Origin: Microbacterium sp. zg-B185
GTDB lineage: Bacteria; Actinomycetota; Actinomycetes; Actinomycetales; Microbacteriaceae
NCBI RefSeq assembly: GCF_030246885.1
Contig: NZ_CP126739.1
Span: 2,604,001-2,668,000 of the forward strand
Direction: 5' to 3'
Length of the DNA stretch: 64,000 nucleotides
Shown: in pieces, positions 53,501 through 62,982 of the stretch
Layout of the letters: the number at the start of each line of letters is the position of its first letter
How positions within the stretch are numbered: position 1 is the first letter of the stretch
Notes under the pieces: model-generated
Told to the model about the DNA's origin: nothing
Databases searched by the model: none
The model's input: the letters and a program-made list of their open reading frames with translations, nothing else
Position numbers and translations under genes: made by a program

Positions 53501-55024
53501 TCAGGACAGCGCCGTGACGTCCTCGTCGACCCAGTCCAGCGACTTCGTCACGGCCTTGCGCCACAGCCGCATCCGCCGGTCGGCCTCCTCCGCCGGCATC
53601 GTCGGCTCCCACCGCCTGCCCTCGCGCCACTGGCCCCGCAGCGCGTCGCGGCCCGACCACACCCCGGTGGCCAGCCCGGCCGCGTACGCGGCGCCGAGCG
53701 CCGTCGTCTCGATGATCGCCGGCCGCACCACGGGGATCCCGAGGATGTCGGCCTGGAACTGCATCATCAGGTCATCCCGCGACCCGCCGCCGTCCACGCG
53801 CAGCTCGGTCAGCTCGCGGCCGGTGTCGGCCACGATGGCGTCGATGACATCACGCGACTGAAAAGCGGCCGCCTCGATCGCGGCCCGGGCGATATGCGCC
53901 TTGTTCACGTACCGGGTCAGCCCGACCAGCGCGCCGCGCGCGTCCGGGCGCCAGTAGGGGGCGAACAGGCCGGAGAACGCCGGTACGAAGTACGCCCCGC
54001 CGCTGTCGTCCACGGTCGAGGCGAGCCGGGCCACCTCGGGAGCCGAGCTGATGATGCCGAGGTTGTCCCGCAGCCACTGCACGAGGGATCCGGTCACGGC
54101 AATGGATCCCTCCAGCGCATACGAGGTCGGCTCGTCTCCGCAGCGGTAGGCCACGGTGGTGACCAGCCCGTGCGTGGAGCGGACGATGTCCGTGCCGGTG
54201 TTGACCAGCAGGAAGTTGCCGGTGCCGTACGTGTTCTTGGACTGCCCCGGGTCGAATGCCGCTTGGCCGAAGGTGGCCGCCTGCTGGTCGCCGAGGATCC
54301 CGGCGATCCGGATGCCCCGTGCCGCGGCAGGTTCGAGCACCTCGCCGATCACCCCCGACGAGGGCACGATCTCGGGCAGCATCGCACGCGGGATGCCGAA
54401 CACCGCGAGCAGGTCGTCCGACCAGTCCAGCGTGCTCAGGTCCATCAGCAGCGTGCGGCTGGCATTGGTGACGTCGGTGACGTGGATCCCGCTGCGCGTG
54501 TCCCCGGTCAGGTTCCAGATCACCCACGTGTCGGGTGTGCCGAACAGCAGATGCCCCGCCTCGGCATCGGCTCGCGCACCGGGCACGGAATCGAGGATCC
54601 ATGCGATCTTCGACGCCGAGAAGTACGTCGCCAGCGGCAGGCCGGTGCGCTCGGCGAACCGGTCGGTGCCGCCGTCCGCGGCGAGCCGATCGATGAGAGA
54701 CTGCGTGCGGGTGTCCTGCCAGACGATCGCGTTCGTCACCGGTCGGCCGGTGCGGCGGTCCCAGACGATCGCGGTCTCGCGCTGGTTGGTGATCCCCAGG
54801 CCCGCGACATCCTGCGGCGCCAGGCCGGCATCGTCCAGAACCGTGGCGATCACCCACTGCGTGTTCGTCCAGATCTCGATCGGGTCGTGTTCGACCCAGC
54901 CCGCCCGGGGGAAGATCTGCTCGTGTTCGCGCTGAGCGACGGCGACGATTCCGCCGTGGCCGTCGAACACGATGGCGCGCGTCGAGGTGGTCCCCTGGTC
55001 CAGCGCCAGCACATGATCCGACAC
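53501..55024 (-). CDS. glpK: Glycerol kinase
   Basis: A 507-residue FGGY kinase with GTG start and GGAGAG upstream. It begins [12 protein letters not shown], the phosphate-binding start of glycerol kinases. It also has [12 protein letters not shown] and the FGGY-signature-like [12 protein letters not shown]. It phosphorylates glycerol to glycerol 3-phosphate, the substrate of GlpD encoded just upstream (68-base gap, same strand). Confidence 0.96.
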   Translation of the reverse strand: MSDHVLALDQGTTSTRAIVFDGHGGIVAVAQREHEQIFPRAGWVEHDPIEIWTNTQWVIATVLDDAGLAPQDVAGLGITNQRETAIVWDRRTGRPVTNAIVWQDTRTQSLIDRLAADGGTDRFAERTGLPLATYFSASKIAWILDSVPGARADAEAGHLLFGTPDTWVIWNLTGDTRSGIHVTDVTNASRTLLMDLSTLDWSDDLLAVFGIPRAMLPEIVPSSGVIGEVLEPAAARGIRIAGILGDQQAATFGQAAFDPGQSKNTYGTGNFLLVNTGTDIVRSTHGLVTTVAYRCGDEPTSYALEGSIAVTGSLVQWLRDNLGIISSAPEVARLASTVDDSGGAYFVPAFSGLFAPYWRPDARGALVGLTRYVNKAHIARAAIEAAAFQSRDVIDAIVADTGRELTELRVDGGGSRDDLMMQFQADILGIPVVRPAIIETTALGAAYAAGLATGVWSGRDALRGQWREGRRWEPTMPAEEADRRMRLWRKAVTKSLDWVDEDVTALS

Positions 55025-55092
55025 GAGCTCTCCTTCGGGTCCCTGCGCGGCTCGAGTCGCCGCGCCGGCGCGCGCGGCCGGCTCCGGTCAGG

Positions 55093-56862
55093 CTATCGCG
55101 ATGCGGAGGACCCTGCGGATGCCGCGTCCGACCAGGTCGGATCCGCCGCGTGCACCTGCGTCAACGCCCGGGTGGTCTGTGCGCGTCGCTGCGCGAGGTC
55201 CCACCCCCGCACCGGTGCGATCGCCTCCGCGACCTCGGCGGCCGACTCCGCGGTGACGGCGCCGATGAAGGCCAGGCTGGTGCGGCGCAGCAGGATGTCA
55301 TCGAGGTGCACGACGCATTCCGCGCGGGCGAGGTGGCGCAATTCCGCGGTGCTGAAGTCCGGCAGCGTCCGCAGCGGCCGGTCGTCCGGGTCCGCCGTGA
55401 TCGCCGCGATGACCTCGGCGGCGGTCGTGCCGTAGCGATCGAGCAGGGTCGCGACCCGGGCGAGGGGCAGCGCATCGCGGTGCGCGTCCATCCACCGTCG
55501 GCGCGCGCGCTCGGTGGTCGGGTAGCCGCGGCCGCCGCCGATCGGCACTCCCCTGGTCGAGCTGCGCCGCGGACGCGCGAGCAGCCCGAGGACGTGATCG
55601 GCGAGGTTCTCCGCCGACGCGCGGAAGGTCGTCCACTTGCCGCCCACCAGGCTGAGCACCGTGGCGCTGGCCTGATCCTCCCCCGGCTCAGCCCCGGCCT
55701 CCCGGCCGGCCGACGAGCGGACCAGTGGCGCGGACTCGATGCGGTAGTCCCGCGAGACGAAGCCGGGCGCCAGCTCACCGTGTCCGGGCAGCGGCCGTAC
55801 GCCCGCGAAGCGGTACACGATGCTGCTGCGATCCACCGCGATGTCGGGCAGGACGTAGCCGACCAGATCGAGGAAGTAGTCGACCTCCGCCTCGGTGCAC
55901 ACGATCGGGTCGCGCATGTCGTGCTCGAGGTCGGTGGTGCCGACCAGGACGCGGCCCTTCAGCGGGTAGATGAGCACGATCCGGCCGTCCCTGTGCTCGA
56001 AGAACAGCTCGCGCCCGCCCGTGGCGGCCAGCAGCGCGGGGTGGTCCAGCACGATGTGCGAGCCCTTCGTGCCGCCCATGTACTGCGTCGGATCGCCGAG
56101 TGCGAGGTTGGTGACATCGGTCCACGGCCCGGACGCGTTGACGATCACGGATGCGACGAACCGCACCTGCGCACCGCTGTCCTGGTCGCGCAGGACGATT
56201 CCGCCGTCGTCCACCCCGACAGCGGCGGTGTAGTTGGCCGCACGCGCCGAGTTGCCCCCGGCCGTGAGACCGTCGCGCAGCACGTCGATGGCCAAGCGCT
56301 CCGGATCGTGCAGCGACGCGTCCCAGTACGTCGCGGTGTACTTGACCCCCGCGTTCAGGTGCGGCAGCTGTTGCAGTGACCTGCGCCGTCCGTGGAACTC
56401 GTGGCGAGGCACCCGGCCGCCGCCGCGCGAGAAGGAGTCGTAGATGACCAGGCCGATCTTGATCAGAGCGGCCCCGCGTTCGCGGTGCGTGCCGCCCCCG
56501 TGCCGCAGGAAGCGCAGTGGGGCGGTCAGCACGCCGGAGAAGGTGGAGAAGATGGGAATCGTCGTCTGCAGCGGCCGCACGTAGTGCGGCGCGATCTTCA
56601 GCAGGCCGTTGCGTTCGGTCACCGCCTCGTGCACGAGCCGGAATTCCCCGTTCTCGAGGTATCGGATGCCGCCATGGATCATGTGCGAGGAGCCCGCGGA
56701 AGCACCGCTGACGAAGTCGGCGCGCTCCACCAGCGCGACATCCACGCCCTGCATCGCCAGATCCCGGAACGTCGCCAGACCGTTGATGCCGCCCCCGACC
56801 ACCAGCACGTCGGCGTACGGGCGCGCGGCGAGCGCTTCGAAGCCCGTCTGTGCGTGTGTCAT
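55093..56862 (-). CDS. glpD: Aerobic glycerol-3-phosphate dehydrogenase
   Basis: A 589-residue FAD enzyme. The FAD fold is V-V-G-G-G-I-N-G-L-A-T-F-R-D, followed by S-A-G-S-S-H-M-I-H-G-G-I-R-Y-L. The C-terminal all-helical domain (about 400-550) contains G-G-K-W-T-T-F-R-A-S-A. It oxidises glycerol 3-phosphate to dihydroxyacetone phosphate at the membrane, passing electrons to quinone. GGGAG precedes the ATG. It is the first gene of the glpD-glpK operon. Confidence 0.95.
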   Translation of the reverse strand: MTHAQTGFEALAARPYADVLVVGGGINGLATFRDLAMQGVDVALVERADFVSGASAGSSHMIHGGIRYLENGEFRLVHEAVTERNGLLKIAPHYVRPLQTTIPIFSTFSGVLTAPLRFLRHGGGTHRERGAALIKIGLVIYDSFSRGGGRVPRHEFHGRRRSLQQLPHLNAGVKYTATYWDASLHDPERLAIDVLRDGLTAGGNSARAANYTAAVGVDDGGIVLRDQDSGAQVRFVASVIVNASGPWTDVTNLALGDPTQYMGGTKGSHIVLDHPALLAATGGRELFFEHRDGRIVLIYPLKGRVLVGTTDLEHDMRDPIVCTEAEVDYFLDLVGYVLPDIAVDRSSIVYRFAGVRPLPGHGELAPGFVSRDYRIESAPLVRSSAGREAGAEPGEDQASATVLSLVGGKWTTFRASAENLADHVLGLLARPRRSSTRGVPIGGGRGYPTTERARRRWMDAHRDALPLARVATLLDRYGTTAAEVIAAITADPDDRPLRTLPDFSTAELRHLARAECVVHLDDILLRRTSLAFIGAVTAESAAEVAEAIAPVRGWDLAQRRAQTTRALTQVHAADPTWSDAASAGSSASR

Positions 56863-56902
56863 CCGCTCCCTGTGCTCTCAGCCCCGCCTCGGTGCGCAGC
56901 GC

Positions 56903-56918
56903 CGGGGTGCGCACCCCG
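56903..56918 (-). promoter_or_regulatory. 16-bp palindrome in the glpD leader
   Basis: CGGGGTGC-GCACCCCG is a perfect palindrome 41 bases upstream of the glpD start. The minus-strand TAGCCT (56943-56948) is a likely -10, so the palindrome falls in the leader. It may be an operator. The remainder of the 430-base gap 56863-57292 holds the FMN riboswitch and no gene. Confidence 0.5.
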
Positions 56919-57062
56919 TCGTCGCTGTCGCTCGGCCCTTCCAGGCTACGGGGCGGCAGGGGCTCGGGCGCCGCGCACACGAGCGCGCACAGGGTTCGTT
57001 CAGTCGCCGTTCCCGCCGCACGCCCACGCCGGCCGGAATGAATTCCCCCTCGGTGCGTTGAC

Positions 57063-57068
57063 TACACT
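57063..57068 (+). promoter_or_regulatory. Likely -10 of the riboflavin operon
   Basis: TACACT lies about 13 bases before the first riboswitch helix. No convincing -35 is seen, which is common in actinobacterial promoters. Confidence 0.45.
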
Positions 57069-57081
57069 GAAGTGCAATACG

Positions 57082-57235
57082 TGCTCCGGGGTCGGTGGGA
57101 ATCCGAACCGGCGGTGACAGTCCGCGAGCCGAGGTGACAGCATCCGATTCGGGTGCGCCGAGGCTGATCCGGTGGAAATCCGGGACCGACGGTGATGCAG
57201 CAGAAATGCTGCGAGTCCGGATGGGAGGCAGCACG
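57082..57235 (+). ncRNA. FMN riboswitch (RFN element)
   Basis: The conserved RFN blocks occur in order: TCGGTGGGAATCC, then ACCGGCGGT...AGTCCGCGAGC, a variable arm with CGATTCGGG, then GATCCGGTGGAAATCCGGG-ACCGACGGT, and finally GAGTCCGGATGGGAGG closing the first helix. This element binds flavin mononucleotide. It lies 58 bases before ribD and is expected to repress ribD-ribE-ribBA-ribH when FMN is abundant, by blocking translation or terminating transcription. Confidence 0.95.
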
Positions 57236-57292
57236 GGCGGTGCCTGCGCGCCGCCGATCGCCAATCCCGGAGCCTGAAGAAGAAGGATTCGG

Positions 57293-58336
57293 ATGCCGGT
57301 GAACGGTGCGGAGCGGGATGCGATGATCCGTGCGCTGGAGCTGGCGCGCAACGGCCCGCGCGGCGTCAACCCGCAGGTCGGCGCGGTCATCCTCTCCCCC
57401 GACGGCGACGTGCTCGCCGAGGGGTGGCACCGTGGTGCCGGCACCGTGCACGCCGAGGTGGACGCGCTGTCCCAGCTGGCCGACGGCGCCGCGCGCGGCA
57501 CCACCGCGGTGGTCACCCTCGAGCCGTGCAACCACACCGGCCGGACCGGTCCCTGCGCCGTCGCGCTGATCGAGGCGGGCGTGTCCCGCGTGATCTTCGC
57601 GGTGGACGACCCGAACCCCGAATCGACCGGTGGTGCGCAACGGCTGCGCGAGGCCGGGGTCTCCGTCGAATCCGGCGTGATGGCGGAGGAAGGCACCGAG
57701 CTGCTGGCCTCCTGGCTCACCGTGCAACGGCTGGGCCGGCCGCACGTCACCGTCAAGTGGGCGCAGAGCCTGGACGGACGCGCCGCAGCATCCGACGGCA
57801 CCAGCCAGTGGATCACCGGAGCGGACGCGCGGGCGGACGTGCACCGTCGCCGCGCGGAGGCCGACGCGATCGTGGTGGGCATCGGCACGGTCCTGGCCGA
57901 CGACCCGGCGCTGACCGCCCGCCGTCCGGACGGGACGTTGTACGACAGCCAGCCGGTGCCGGTCGTGCTCGGCGACCGCCGGCTGCCGGAGGATGCCGCC
58001 CTGCGCAGGCACCCACGGCAGCTGCTGCACCGCTCGGGCAGCGACCTGCCCGCGGTCCTGTCCGAACTGCGCGCGCTGGGCGCCCAGCGGGTGTTCGTCG
58101 AAGGCGGCCCGACCATCGCCAGCGCATTCCTGCGCGAGCACCTCGTCGACGAGGTGCTCGCCTACGTCGCCCCGACCCTGATCGGTTACGGCGCCGACGG
58201 CACCGACCACCCCGCGCTCGGCCGCCTCGGCGTCGACACCATCTCTCAGCAGCGGCGCCTGGCCGTGTCATCCGTGCAGATGCTCGGCCGGGACCTGCTG
58301 CTGACCGCACACCCCGCCACGCAAGGAGACCTCTGA
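57293..58336 (+). CDS. ribD: Bifunctional riboflavin biosynthesis protein RibD (deaminase/reductase)
   Basis: A 347-residue protein. The N-terminal deaminase has H-A-E in T-V-H-A-E-V-D and P-C-N-H-T-G-R-T-G-P-C for zinc. The C-terminal reductase starts about residue 150 (V-T-V-K-W-A-Q-S-L-D-G-R) and has I-V-V-G-I-G-T-V-L-A-D-D-P and F-V-E-G-G-P-T-I-A-S. It performs two steps from the GTP-derived pyrimidine. AAGGA is the ribosome site. The stop overlaps the ribE ATG. Confidence 0.95.
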   Translation: MPVNGAERDAMIRALELARNGPRGVNPQVGAVILSPDGDVLAEGWHRGAGTVHAEVDALSQLADGAARGTTAVVTLEPCNHTGRTGPCAVALIEAGVSRVIFAVDDPNPESTGGAQRLREAGVSVESGVMAEEGTELLASWLTVQRLGRPHVTVKWAQSLDGRAAASDGTSQWITGADARADVHRRRAEADAIVVGIGTVLADDPALTARRPDGTLYDSQPVPVVLGDRRLPEDAALRRHPRQLLHRSGSDLPAVLSELRALGAQRVFVEGGPTIASAFLREHLVDEVLAYVAPTLIGYGADGTDHPALGRLGVDTISQQRRLAVSSVQMLGRDLLLTAHPATQGDL

Positions 58337-59013
58337 TGTTCACCGGAATCGTCGAAGAGATCGGGGCCGTCACGGCCGTCGACCCGTCCGGAGACGGCGT
58401 GCGGCTGCGAGTGCATGCGCCCAAGGCGGTATCGGACGCCGCCCACGGCGACTCCATCTCGGTCAGCGGCGTCTGCCTCACCGTGGTCGATCGCGGCGAT
58501 GACTGGTTCACGGCAGATGTGATGAAGCAGACCCTCGACATGTCCACCCTGGCCGGGGTCGCGGCCGGTCGACCGGTCAACCTGGAGCGGGCAACCGCCG
58601 CACACGGGCGCCTCGGCGGGCACATCGTGCAGGGCCACATCGACGGCACCGGTGAGCTTCTGCAGGTCCGCCCCGGAGCGCAGTGGCGCGTTCTGCGCGT
58701 CGGCCTGCCCGCCGCGCTCGCTCCGCTGGTGGTCGACAAGGGCTCCATCTCGGTCGACGGCGTCTCACTGACGGTCAGCGCGGTCAGCCCCGCCGATTCC
58801 GACGCCCCCTGGTTCGAGGTCTCGCTCATCCCCGAGACGCTCGCGGCCACGACGCTCGGCTCCCGCGCGGTCGGCGACCTGGTCAACCTCGAGACCGACA
58901 TCCTGGCGCGTCACGTGCAGCGCCTGCTCGCGTTCACCCCTTCCGCGGTCACCACCGCGACGGTCGATACCCCCGCGGCCCCCGCCGCCCAGACAGAAGG
59001 AGGCTCCCGATGA
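58336..59013 (+). CDS. ribE: Riboflavin synthase alpha chain
   Basis: A 225-residue protein with the two lumazine-binding repeats: M-F-T-G-I-V-E-E-I-G at the start, S-V-S-G-V-C-L-T-V and S-V-D-G-V-S-L-T-V in repeats one and two, and G-G-H-I-V-Q-G-H-I-D-G-T-G. It dismutates lumazine to riboflavin. A Pro/Ala/Thr-rich 25-residue tail follows. It overlaps ribD and ribBA by a few bases. Confidence 0.96.
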   Translation: MFTGIVEEIGAVTAVDPSGDGVRLRVHAPKAVSDAAHGDSISVSGVCLTVVDRGDDWFTADVMKQTLDMSTLAGVAAGRPVNLERATAAHGRLGGHIVQGHIDGTGELLQVRPGAQWRVLRVGLPAALAPLVVDKGSISVDGVSLTVSAVSPADSDAPWFEVSLIPETLAATTLGSRAVGDLVNLETDILARHVQRLLAFTPSAVTTATVDTPAAPAAQTEGGSR

Positions 59014-60305
59014 GCCTTTCCCCCATCTCCGCCGCCCTCGACGCGCTCCGCGCGGGCCGCCCCGTGATCGTCGCGGACGACGAGAACCGCGAGAACGAAG
59101 GGGATGTCGTGCTCTCCGCCGAGCTGGCCACCCCGGAATGGATCGCGTGGACCGTCCGCTGGTCCAGCGGCTTCATCTGCGCGCCGATGCCCGGCGAGTG
59201 GGCCGACCGCCTCGACCTGCCCCCGATGGTCGAGGTGAACGAGGACGCGCGCGGCACCGCCTACACGGTCAGCGTGGATGCCGCGGACCGGGTCTCGACG
59301 GGCATCTCCGCCTCCGACCGCGCCCACACCCTCAACGTCCTGGCCGACCCGCAGTCCACGCCCACCAGCGTGATCCGACCCGGCCATGTGCTGCCGCTTC
59401 GTGCGGTCGACGGCGGCGTGCGCGAGCGCGGCGGGCACACCGAGGCCGCGGTCGAGCTGATGCGCCTGGCCGGCCTGAAGCCGGTCGGCGCGATCGCGGA
59501 GGTCGTGGCCGAGGACGGCTCGATGATGCGACTGCCGGGACTGCTCGAGCTCGGCGAGCGCGACGGCGTGCCGGTGATCACGATCGAGCAGCTGATCGCC
59601 CACCTGAACGAGCACCAGCCGATCGCGGCGACCACCCACTCACCGCACCGCCGGCGGGTGAGCCTGCGCGCCGAGGCCAATGTGCCCACCGCGCACGGCG
59701 GCTTCCGGTTCCTGGCCTACAAGGACCGCATCACCGGCACGGACCACCTCGCGGTCGTCTCGGGCGACCTGTCCGAGGATGCCCCCCTCGTCCGGGTGCA
59801 CTCGGAATGCCTGACCGGGGAGGCGTTCGGCTCGCTGAAGTGCGAATGCGGTCCGCAGCTGGACGCGGCGCTGGACGCGATCGAGCAGGACGGCGGCATC
59901 GTCATCTACATGCGCGGTCACGAGGGGCGCGGCATCGGGCTGATCAACAAGCTGCGCGCGTACAGCCTGCAGGAGCGCGGGCTGGACACCGTCGACGCGA
60001 ACCTGGCCCTCGGGCTGCCCGCCGACGCGCGCGACTATGCCGCGGCGGCCGGCATCCTGGCCGACCTGGGTGTGGAGAAGGTGCGCCTGCTGACCAACAA
60101 CACCGACAAGGTGACGCAGCTGCGCGAGCTCGGGCTCGAGATCGTCGAGCAGGTTCCACTGCTGGTCGGCGTGGGGCCGAACAACCACCAGTACCTGTCC
60201 ACCAAGCGCGACCGCATGGGCCACCTGATCGCCGAGGAGGACCTGACCGACGCCCTCGCACAGATGCACGAGGTCACCGCACCCGCCCGGGGGGCCGGCG
60301 CATGA
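59010..60305 (+). CDS. ribBA: Bifunctional DHBP synthase / GTP cyclohydrolase II
   Basis: A 431-residue fusion. The N-terminal RibB part has D-D-E-N-R-E-N-E-G-D, S-S-G-F-I-C-A-P-M and R-G-G-H-T-E-A. The C-terminal RibA part has zinc ligands in H-S-E-C-L-T-G-E-A-F-G-S-L-K-C-E-C, the catalytic M-R-G-H-E-G-R-G-I-G, and L-L-T-N-N-T-D-K. It makes both precursors of lumazine from ribulose 5-phosphate and GTP. The ATG overlaps the ribE stop by 4 bases. Confidence 0.97.
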   Translation: MSLSPISAALDALRAGRPVIVADDENRENEGDVVLSAELATPEWIAWTVRWSSGFICAPMPGEWADRLDLPPMVEVNEDARGTAYTVSVDAADRVSTGISASDRAHTLNVLADPQSTPTSVIRPGHVLPLRAVDGGVRERGGHTEAAVELMRLAGLKPVGAIAEVVAEDGSMMRLPGLLELGERDGVPVITIEQLIAHLNEHQPIAATTHSPHRRRVSLRAEANVPTAHGGFRFLAYKDRITGTDHLAVVSGDLSEDAPLVRVHSECLTGEAFGSLKCECGPQLDAALDAIEQDGGIVIYMRGHEGRGIGLINKLRAYSLQERGLDTVDANLALGLPADARDYAAAAGILADLGVEKVRLLTNNTDKVTQLRELGLEIVEQVPLLVGVGPNNHQYLSTKRDRMGHLIAEEDLTDALAQMHEVTAPARGAGA

Positions 60306-60775
60306 GCGGGAAGGGTGCGCCGATCGTCGGCGGCAGCGACGCGTCGTCCCTGAACGTGGTGGTCGTGGCCGGGACCTGGCACCAGGTCATCACCGACGGT
60401 CTGATCGCCGGCGCAGAGCGCACCCTGGAGGCGGCGGGCGCGACGTGGCAGCTCGTGCGCGTCCCCGGCTCGTTCGAGCTGGCGCTCGCGGCGCAGGCGG
60501 CGTTCGCCGCCGGCGCCGACGCGGTCGTCGCGCTCGGCGTCATCATCCGGGGCGGAACACCGCACTTCGACTACGTCTCGGCGGCCGCGACCGACGGCTT
60601 GACCCGGGTGGCGCTGGACGCCGGCAGGCCGGTCGGCTTCGGCCTGCTCACCCTCGACGACGAGCAGCAGGGACTGGACCGGGCTGGCCTGCCGGGCTCT
60701 CACGAGGACAAGGGCGCCGAAGCGGCGGATGCCGCCGTCCGCACCGCCCTGGTGCTCGCACAGCTGCGCGCCTGA
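60302..60775 (+). CDS. ribH: 6,7-dimethyl-8-ribityllumazine synthase
   Basis: A 157-residue lumazine synthase. Signatures are V-P-G-S-F-E-L-A-L-A-A, G-V-I-I-R-G-G-T-P-H-F-D-Y-V and F-G-L-L-T-L-D-D-E-Q-Q-G, followed by H-E-D-K-G-A-E-A-A. It joins the two RibBA/RibD products. ATG overlaps the ribBA stop. It is the last gene of the FMN-controlled operon. Confidence 0.96.
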   Translation: MSGKGAPIVGGSDASSLNVVVVAGTWHQVITDGLIAGAERTLEAAGATWQLVRVPGSFELALAAQAAFAAGADAVVALGVIIRGGTPHFDYVSAAATDGLTRVALDAGRPVGFGLLTLDDEQQGLDRAGLPGSHEDKGAEAADAAVRTALVLAQLRA

Positions 60776-60854
60776 CCCGGAGCGGGCACGCGGCGCGGGC
60801 GTCTGCGCCGCCCCCTGCTGGTGGACCGCCGCGTCCGGGACTAGCGTGCCGACC

Positions 60855-61217
60855 ATGGACGCTCTCGAAGTGCTTCGTCAGATCGTCGTACTCATCCACC
60901 TCAGCGGCTTCGCGGTCCTGTTCGGCGCCTGGGCGGTGGAGGTCTACAACCGTCGCGTGCAGACCACTTCGCTGATGAGCATCGGCCTGACCATCTCATT
61001 CGTCGCGGGGCTGATTCTGGCGGCGCCATGGGGGATCTCCTACGACCTGAATTACGTCAAGATCGGCGTGAAGCTGGTGGTGCTGATCATCATCGGCGCA
61101 CTGCTGGGCATCGGATCCGCGCGGGAGCGCAAGGGCGGGAGCATCCCTCCGGCGGCGTTCTGGCTGGTCGGCATCCTGACCCTGCTCAACGCAGGCATCG
61201 CGCTGCTCTGGCGCTGA
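60855..61217 (+). CDS. Small membrane protein of unknown function
   Basis: A 120-residue protein with four hydrophobic segments (about 8-27, 40-58, 68-86, 99-118). It begins M-D-A-L-E-V-L-R-Q-I-V-V-L-I-H-L-S-G, with a histidine in the first helix, and has a short basic loop S-A-R-E-R-K-G-G. I do not recognise a named family with certainty; it resembles small four-helix actinobacterial membrane proteins. TAGCGT lies seven bases before the ATG, pointing to a leaderless mRNA. It is in the same direction as ribH, 79 bases later, and converges with the ABC-2 exporter. Confidence 0.75.
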   Translation: MDALEVLRQIVVLIHLSGFAVLFGAWAVEVYNRRVQTTSLMSIGLTISFVAGLILAAPWGISYDLNYVKIGVKLVVLIIIGALLGIGSARERKGGSIPPAAFWLVGILTLLNAGIALLWR

Positions 61218-61240
61218 CCGCGCCGTCCGGGTCGGCCGCG

Positions 61241-62077
61241 TCAGTCCAGGAACAGTGCGCGCAGCCGCTTGGTCGTGAACACCAGGCCGACCGCGATCAT
61301 CACGACGTAGTACAGCACGTGCCACAGCATGCCCCAGGACAGGGCACCGGTGGTCAGCCCGCGGACCAGCTCGACCCCGTGCCAGAGCGGGAAGATCTTC
61401 ACCAGCACCTGGATGAACTCCGGGTACACAGTGATCGGGTACAGCGTCGCCGAGAACAGGAACATCGGCAGCAGCACGAAATTGATCCACTCCATGTGCT
61501 GGAACGCCTTCATATAGCTGGTGATCGCCATGCCGAGACTCGCGAAGCCGAACGCGATCAGCAGGACGGCGGGCAGTGCCAGGATCGCCGTCCACGAGAG
61601 GTTCAGCGAGAACAGCTGCATGATGATCATGAACCCGGTGGCGTACAGCAGCCCGCGCAGCAGCGCGTAGAGGATCTCGCCGAGCGCCACATCCAGCGGA
61701 CCGAGCGAGGTGGACAGCATCCCCTCGTACAGCTTTCCGTAGTTGAGCTTGAAGAAGACGTTCCAGGTGGAGTCGTAGATCGCGCCGTTCATGGCCGAGA
61801 CCGCCAGCAGGGCGGGCGCGATGAACTGCGCGTAGCTGACCTCCAGGCCGGTGGAGGTCTGGACAGTGCCGACCAATGCGCCCAGCCCGATCCCCATCGA
61901 GGCGAGATAGAACACCGGCTCGAAGAAGCCGGAGAGGACCACGACCCAGCTGGAGGAGCGCGCAGCCAGAAGGCCGCGCTGCACCACCGCGCCGGGGTTG
62001 CCCGACCACAGTGCGCGCACTCCCCCGGCGCGCCGCTGCGGTGCGCCGGTGCCGGTCATGGTGCCCGCGGCGCTCAT
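61241..62077 (-). CDS. ABC-2 type exporter permease (second)
   Basis: A 278-residue membrane protein with six hydrophobic helices and the ABC-2 pattern: L-S-G-F-F-E-P-V-F-Y-L-A-S-M-G-I-G-L-G, then F-L-F-S-A-T-L-Y-P-I-T-V-Y-P in the conserved late loop and F-P-L-W-H-G-V-E-L-V-R-G-L. It resembles DrrB/NodJ-type exporters of drugs, lipids or polysaccharide. It overlaps the first permease by 4 bases. Confidence 0.88.
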   Translation of the reverse strand: MSAAGTMTGTGAPQRRAGGVRALWSGNPGAVVQRGLLAARSSSWVVVLSGFFEPVFYLASMGIGLGALVGTVQTSTGLEVSYAQFIAPALLAVSAMNGAIYDSTWNVFFKLNYGKLYEGMLSTSLGPLDVALGEILYALLRGLLYATGFMIIMQLFSLNLSWTAILALPAVLLIAFGFASLGMAITSYMKAFQHMEWINFVLLPMFLFSATLYPITVYPEFIQVLVKIFPLWHGVELVRGLTTGALSWGMLWHVLYYVVMIAVGLVFTTKRLRALFLD

Positions 62078-62982
62078 GCGGCCAGCCTCCGCTGGAAGAC
62101 GCGCCGGGCCAGCAGGTACCCGCCGATGGTGAGCACCAGCAGATAACCGATGTGCACGGCCAGCATCGCCGGCGCGATGGGCCGACCGTAGCTGAGCCAG
62201 CGCCCCAGTTCGGACGCGTGCCAGAGCGGGGAGATCCAGCCGATCCACTGCAGCCACAGCGGCAGGGTGGCCAGCGGGAAGAAGGTGCCCGAGAACAGGA
62301 ACATCGGCATGAAGAGGAACCGCTGGACCAGCGCGAACTGGCCCTTGTCCTCCTGGACGGATGCCGCGTAGGCCATCAGCGGGACCCCGAAGGCGAGCCC
62401 GGCCAGGATCGCCACGAACACCGACAGCCACCCGGTCGCGGCATCCGGAATCGCCTGGAACAGATACAGGAAAGCCGTGTACGCGACAGCGACCACGACC
62501 ATCCGCGCCGTCGCACCGAGCACGACGCCGGTCGCGATCTGCGCGGAGGACAGCGGCGAAGCGCTGAACCCGAAGAAGTAGCGACGCCACTTGAACCCGG
62601 CCATCACCGGATAGGTGAACTCCTCGGTGGCCACCGAGATGGTCGCCGTCATCAGCAGCGCCGGGGCGACGAAGACGAGGTAGGACACCTCCACGCCGCC
62701 GTCCTGGATGTTCGCCTGGATGAGCGCCGCCAGCCCCACCGCCAGTCCGAGCAGGTACAGGATCGGCTGCCCCAGCGCGCCCACGATGATCGTCCAGCCG
62801 TAGGCGCGCATCGCCCGGACCATGTGCTCGGTCACGTACCACGCGCCGAAGGCACGCGGCTTGCGGCCCCACTGCATGGCCTCCGCGCGCAGCTCCTCGA
62901 GCGACGGCTGCGCCAGCACCGCGGGCTCCGAGGTTCGGGACGAGCGGACCGGCTCGGGCAGCTCGTCGGACGGCCGGGTCAT
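62074..62982 (-). CDS. ABC-2 type exporter permease (first)
   Basis: A 302-residue membrane protein related to its neighbour: G-A-L-G-Q-P-I-L-Y-L-L-G-L-A-V-G-L, then F-L-F-S-G-T-F-F-P-L-A-T-L-P and I-S-P-L-W-H-A-S-E-L-G-R. A soluble 40-residue N-terminus precedes the first helix. The two permeases presumably form a heterodimer. Overlaps on both sides couple it to the ATPase. Confidence 0.88.
   Translation of the reverse strand: MTRPSDELPEPVRSSRTSEPAVLAQPSLEELRAEAMQWGRKPRAFGAWYVTEHMVRAMRAYGWTIIVGALGQPILYLLGLAVGLAALIQANIQDGGVEVSYLVFVAPALLMTATISVATEEFTYPVMAGFKWRRYFFGFSASPLSSAQIATGVVLGATARMVVVAVAYTAFLYLFQAIPDAATGWLSVFVAILAGLAFGVPLMAYAASVQEDKGQFALVQRFLFMPMFLFSGTFFPLATLPLWLQWIGWISPLWHASELGRWLSYGRPIAPAMLAVHIGYLLVLTIGGYLLARRVFQRRLAA

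Noticed and set aside
57082..57235. Novel structured RNA
   Set aside because: All conserved blocks match the known FMN riboswitch.
57424..58335. N-terminal extension of riboflavin synthase
   Set aside because: The upstream part is ribD in another frame; the true start is M-F-T-G-I-V-E-E at 58336.
61241..62872. 543-residue fused ABC permease
   Set aside because: The upstream half is the out-of-frame shadow of the first permease; the real start is ATG 62077 with a 4-base overlap.
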